Below are positions 62,235-64,000 of a DNA stretch of 64,000 nt, in pieces (within the stretch, counting starts at the first letter, position 1; every line of letters starts with the position of its first letter). Both the position numbers and the translations under genes were made by a program. A model generated the notes under the pieces. That model was not told the DNA's origin, ran no database searches, and worked only from the letters and a program-made list of their open reading frames with translations. Source of the DNA: Rhodospirillales bacterium (GTDB lineage: Bacteria > Pseudomonadota > Alphaproteobacteria > Rhodospirillales > Magnetospirillaceae); assembly GCA_019455065.1 (NCBI GenBank), contig JACFNC010000009.1:62001-126000 (forward strand), written 5' to 3'.

Positions 62235-63667
62235 TGTCCGGCCCCTCGTGCGATCCGCCGCTCGCCCAGCATCGACAACTCGCCGGGCAGGGCGTTCGCC
62301 CAGTTGGTGATGTTGCCCGCACCCAGGCAAACGACGAGGTCGCCCGGCCGTGCGGTTTCCAGGACGACGCGCGCCAATTCCTCGGGCGCCTGGAGAGCGG
62401 TGACGTTGCGATGGCCGTGCTCGCGCAACCCTTTGACCAGGCCGTCGCGGTCGATGCCTTCGATGGGCGGCTCGCCGGCGGCATAGACGTCGGCGACGAT
62501 GACCGCATCGGCATCGTTGAAGCAGGTGCAGAATTCCTCGAAAAGGCCCGCGAGGCGGCTGTAGCGGTGCGGCTGCACCACGGCGACGACGTTGCCGCTG
62601 GAGGCGCTGCGGGCGGCCCGCAGCACCGCCGCAATCTCCACCGGATGGTGGCCGTAGTCGTCGATGATGGAGATGCCGTTCCACTCGCCGGTTTTGGTGA
62701 AGCGCCGCTTGACGCCGGCGAAGGTGTCGAGGGCGGCCCGCACGGCGTCGTCCGAGAATCCCATTTCGCTGGCGACGGCGATGGCCGCGAGGGCGTTCTG
62801 GACGTTGTGCTCGCCGTACATGGGCAGGCGCAGGTCGGCGATGGTGCGGCTGGTGCCGGTGGTGCGGTCGGTGATCGCCACGTCGAAACGCGAACCCCCC
62901 GGCACCGTTCCAAGGTTCACGCCGCGAACGTCGGCCTGCGGGCTCATGCCGTAGGCGATGATCTTGCGGTCGGCGACGCGCGGGATGAGCGCCTGAACCT
63001 CGGGGTGGTCGATGCACAAAGCCGCGAAACCATAGAACGGGATGTTCTCGACGAACGTGCGGAAGGCGTCGCGCAGCCGGTCGAAGGTGCCGTAATGGTC
63101 CATGTGCTCGGGGTCGATATTGGTGACCACGGCTATGGTCGCCGGCAGCTTGGTGAAGGTGCCGTCGGACTCGTCCGCCTCGACCACCATCCAGTCCCCT
63201 TCGCCGAGACGGGCGTTGGTGCCGTAGGCGTTGATGATGCCGCCGTTGATCACCGTGGGGTCCAACCCGGCCGCTTCCAGCATGGCCGCGATCATGCTGG
63301 TGGTCGTCGTCTTGCCGTGGGTGCCGCCGATGGCGATCGCCCATTTCAGGCGCATCAGTTCGGCCAGCATCTCGGCGCGCCGCACCACCGGCACCAGCTT
63401 GGCCCGGGCCGCCACCACCTCGGGATTGTCGCGCCGGACCGCCGAGGAAATGACCACCACCTGGGCGTCGGCGATGTTTTCGGCCCGGTGGCCCACCTCG
63501 ACCGGAATGCCCAGACCGCGCAAGCGCTTGACGTTGGCATTCTCGGCGATGTCGCTGCCGCGTACCGCGTAGCCGAGGTTACGCAGAATCTCGGCGATGC
63601 CGCTCATGCCGATGCCGCCGATGCCGACGAAGTGGATGGTGCCGATGGTCAGCGGTATGCTCCTCAT
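62231..63667 (-). CDS. murC: UDP-N-acetylmuramate-L-alanine ligase
   Basis: Adds L-Ala to UDP-MurNAc, the first step of the peptide side chain. 478 residues. An N-terminal Rossmann domain has [19 protein letters not shown]; the ATP loop is [16 protein letters not shown]; the central domain has [10 protein letters not shown] and [12 protein letters not shown]; the C-terminal domain includes [14 protein letters not shown]. The start overlaps the murG stop as ATGA, and its own stop overlaps murB, so translation is probably coupled along the cluster. Confidence 0.97.
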   Translation of the reverse strand: MRSIPLTIGTIHFVGIGGIGMSGIAEILRNLGYAVRGSDIAENANVKRLRGLGIPVEVGHRAENIADAQVVVISSAVRRDNPEVVAARAKLVPVVRRAEMLAELMRLKWAIAIGGTHGKTTTTSMIAAMLEAAGLDPTVINGGIINAYGTNARLGEGDWMVVEADESDGTFTKLPATIAVVTNIDPEHMDHYGTFDRLRDAFRTFVENIPFYGFAALCIDHPEVQALIPRVADRKIIAYGMSPQADVRGVNLGTVPGGSRFDVAITDRTTGTSRTIADLRLPMYGEHNVQNALAAIAVASEMGFSDDAVRAALDTFAGVKRRFTKTGEWNGISIIDDYGHHPVEIAAVLRAARSASSGNVVAVVQPHRYSRLAGLFEEFCTCFNDADAVIVADVYAAGEPPIEGIDRDGLVKGLREHGHRNVTALQAPEELARVVLETARPGDLVVCLGAGNITNWANALPGELSMLGERRIARGAGQ

Positions 63668-64000
63668 AGCGGCACGTCCTCTCTTAGGCCGACCATGTCG
63701 GCCACCATGTCGGCCAACCGCGCGGCCGCATCGGGGCGCCCGGCACCGAGCGCGCAGGCCGCGGCGCGCGCCAGGGTGCCGGGGGCCGCGAACAGTGAGT
63801 CCAGGCGCGCCGCCAGGGCCTCGGCCGTGAACGCCGGTTGCGGGATAAGCCAGGCGCCGCCGCTTTCGTCGACGGCGTGGGCATTGGCCATCTGATGGTC
63901 GTCGATGGCGTAGGGGTAGGGGACCAGGATCGCGGGGCGCCCGGCGGCGGTCAGTTCCGCCACGGTCGAGGCGCCCGAGCGGGCGATCACCAGGTGGGCG
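63664..64000 (-). CDS. murG: MurG glycosyltransferase, truncated by window end
   Basis: Adds GlcNAc to lipid I to make lipid II at the inner face of the membrane. Only the C-terminal ~112 residues are present; the frame is open to the last base and the N-terminus lies beyond. Recognisable features are [20 protein letters not shown], where the conserved G/S-rich loop and Glu contact UDP-GlcNAc, and [20 protein letters not shown]. The stop overlaps the murC ATG (ATGA). Adjacent to murC as expected for the dcw cluster. Confidence 0.95.
   Translation of the reverse strand, partial: AHLVIARSGASTVAELTAAGRPAILVPYPYAIDDHQMANAHAVDESGGAWLIPQPAFTAEALAARLDSLFAAPGTLARAAACALGAGRPDAAARLADMVADMVGLREDVPL

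Overview
The window looks like chromosomal DNA from a G+C-rich alphaproteobacterium, most likely of the order Rhodospirillales (relatives of Magnetospirillum). The evidence is: the dnaG-rpoD-tRNA block; a division and cell-wall cluster in the order murG-murC-murB-ddl-ftsQ-ftsA-ftsZ-lpxC-bamD-recN-ligA; an FtsZ with a long alphaproteobacterial-type linker; DUF4212 plus ActP-type symporter genes; and a small single-domain cereblon-like (CULT) protein whose key residues match the one known from Magnetospirillum. I see no phage, plasmid, insertion sequence or CRISPR array. The species cannot be named from this sequence.

Layout. 1-3.9 kb: the 3' part of dnaG (primase), rpoD (sigma-70) and a tRNA with anticodon CAU, probably tRNA-Ile2. 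3.9-8.1 kb, minus strand: a ChrA-type transporter, two small membrane proteins, a strong terminator, then an ActP-like sodium:solute symporter with its DUF4212 partner. 8.4-11.2 kb: an unrecognised 207-residue protein, a CBS-DUF294 putative nucleotidyltransferase, and an unrecognised minus-strand gene. 11.3-14.5 kb: ettA, convergent with the lipid-transport pair mlaA-mlaC. 14.7-20.6 kb: a methionine-cycle operon made of an ArsR-methyltransferase regulator (SahR-like), metF, metH and the CULT gene, with a 16-bp palindrome just before the first gene. 20.6-28.9 kb: signalling and transport genes (MgtC-like, a GAF histidine kinase, a CBS protein, a TPR protein, a pentapeptide protein, a diguanylate cyclase, a ClC-type protein and an SLC13/ArsB-type permease). 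29-36.5 kb: bacteriohemerythrin, an ATP-grasp-like protein, UvrD/PcrA helicase, PrmA, a DUF1127 protein and an aminopeptidase P. 36.6-45.5 kb: a fatty-acid degradation operon (fadD, MerR regulator, thiolase, HAD/ECH fusion, acyl-CoA dehydrogenase, thioesterase, SDR) with a perfect 14-bp palindrome in front. 45.5-49.9 kb: a TPR protein, a CPA1 K+/H+ antiporter, and a zinc-ribbon methyltransferase whose 5' part is clearly A+T-richer than its surroundings. 49.9-52.8 kb: two islands of short inverted repeats on either side of ligA. 52.8-64 kb, minus strand: recN, bamD, lpxC, then the ftsZ-to-murG cluster, running off the window inside murG.

How it fits together. Most of the content is housekeeping: replication and transcription initiation, peptidoglycan precursors and division, outer-membrane lipid and protein assembly, one-carbon/methionine metabolism, and beta-oxidation. 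Two metabolic operons each carry a regulator and a convincing palindromic operator candidate, so they look self-contained. The least conventional gene is the CULT-domain protein placed directly behind metH. The other poorly understood pieces are the 207-residue protein next to the symporter and CBS-DUF294 genes, the ATP-grasp protein beside bacteriohemerythrin, and the compositionally mixed methyltransferase.
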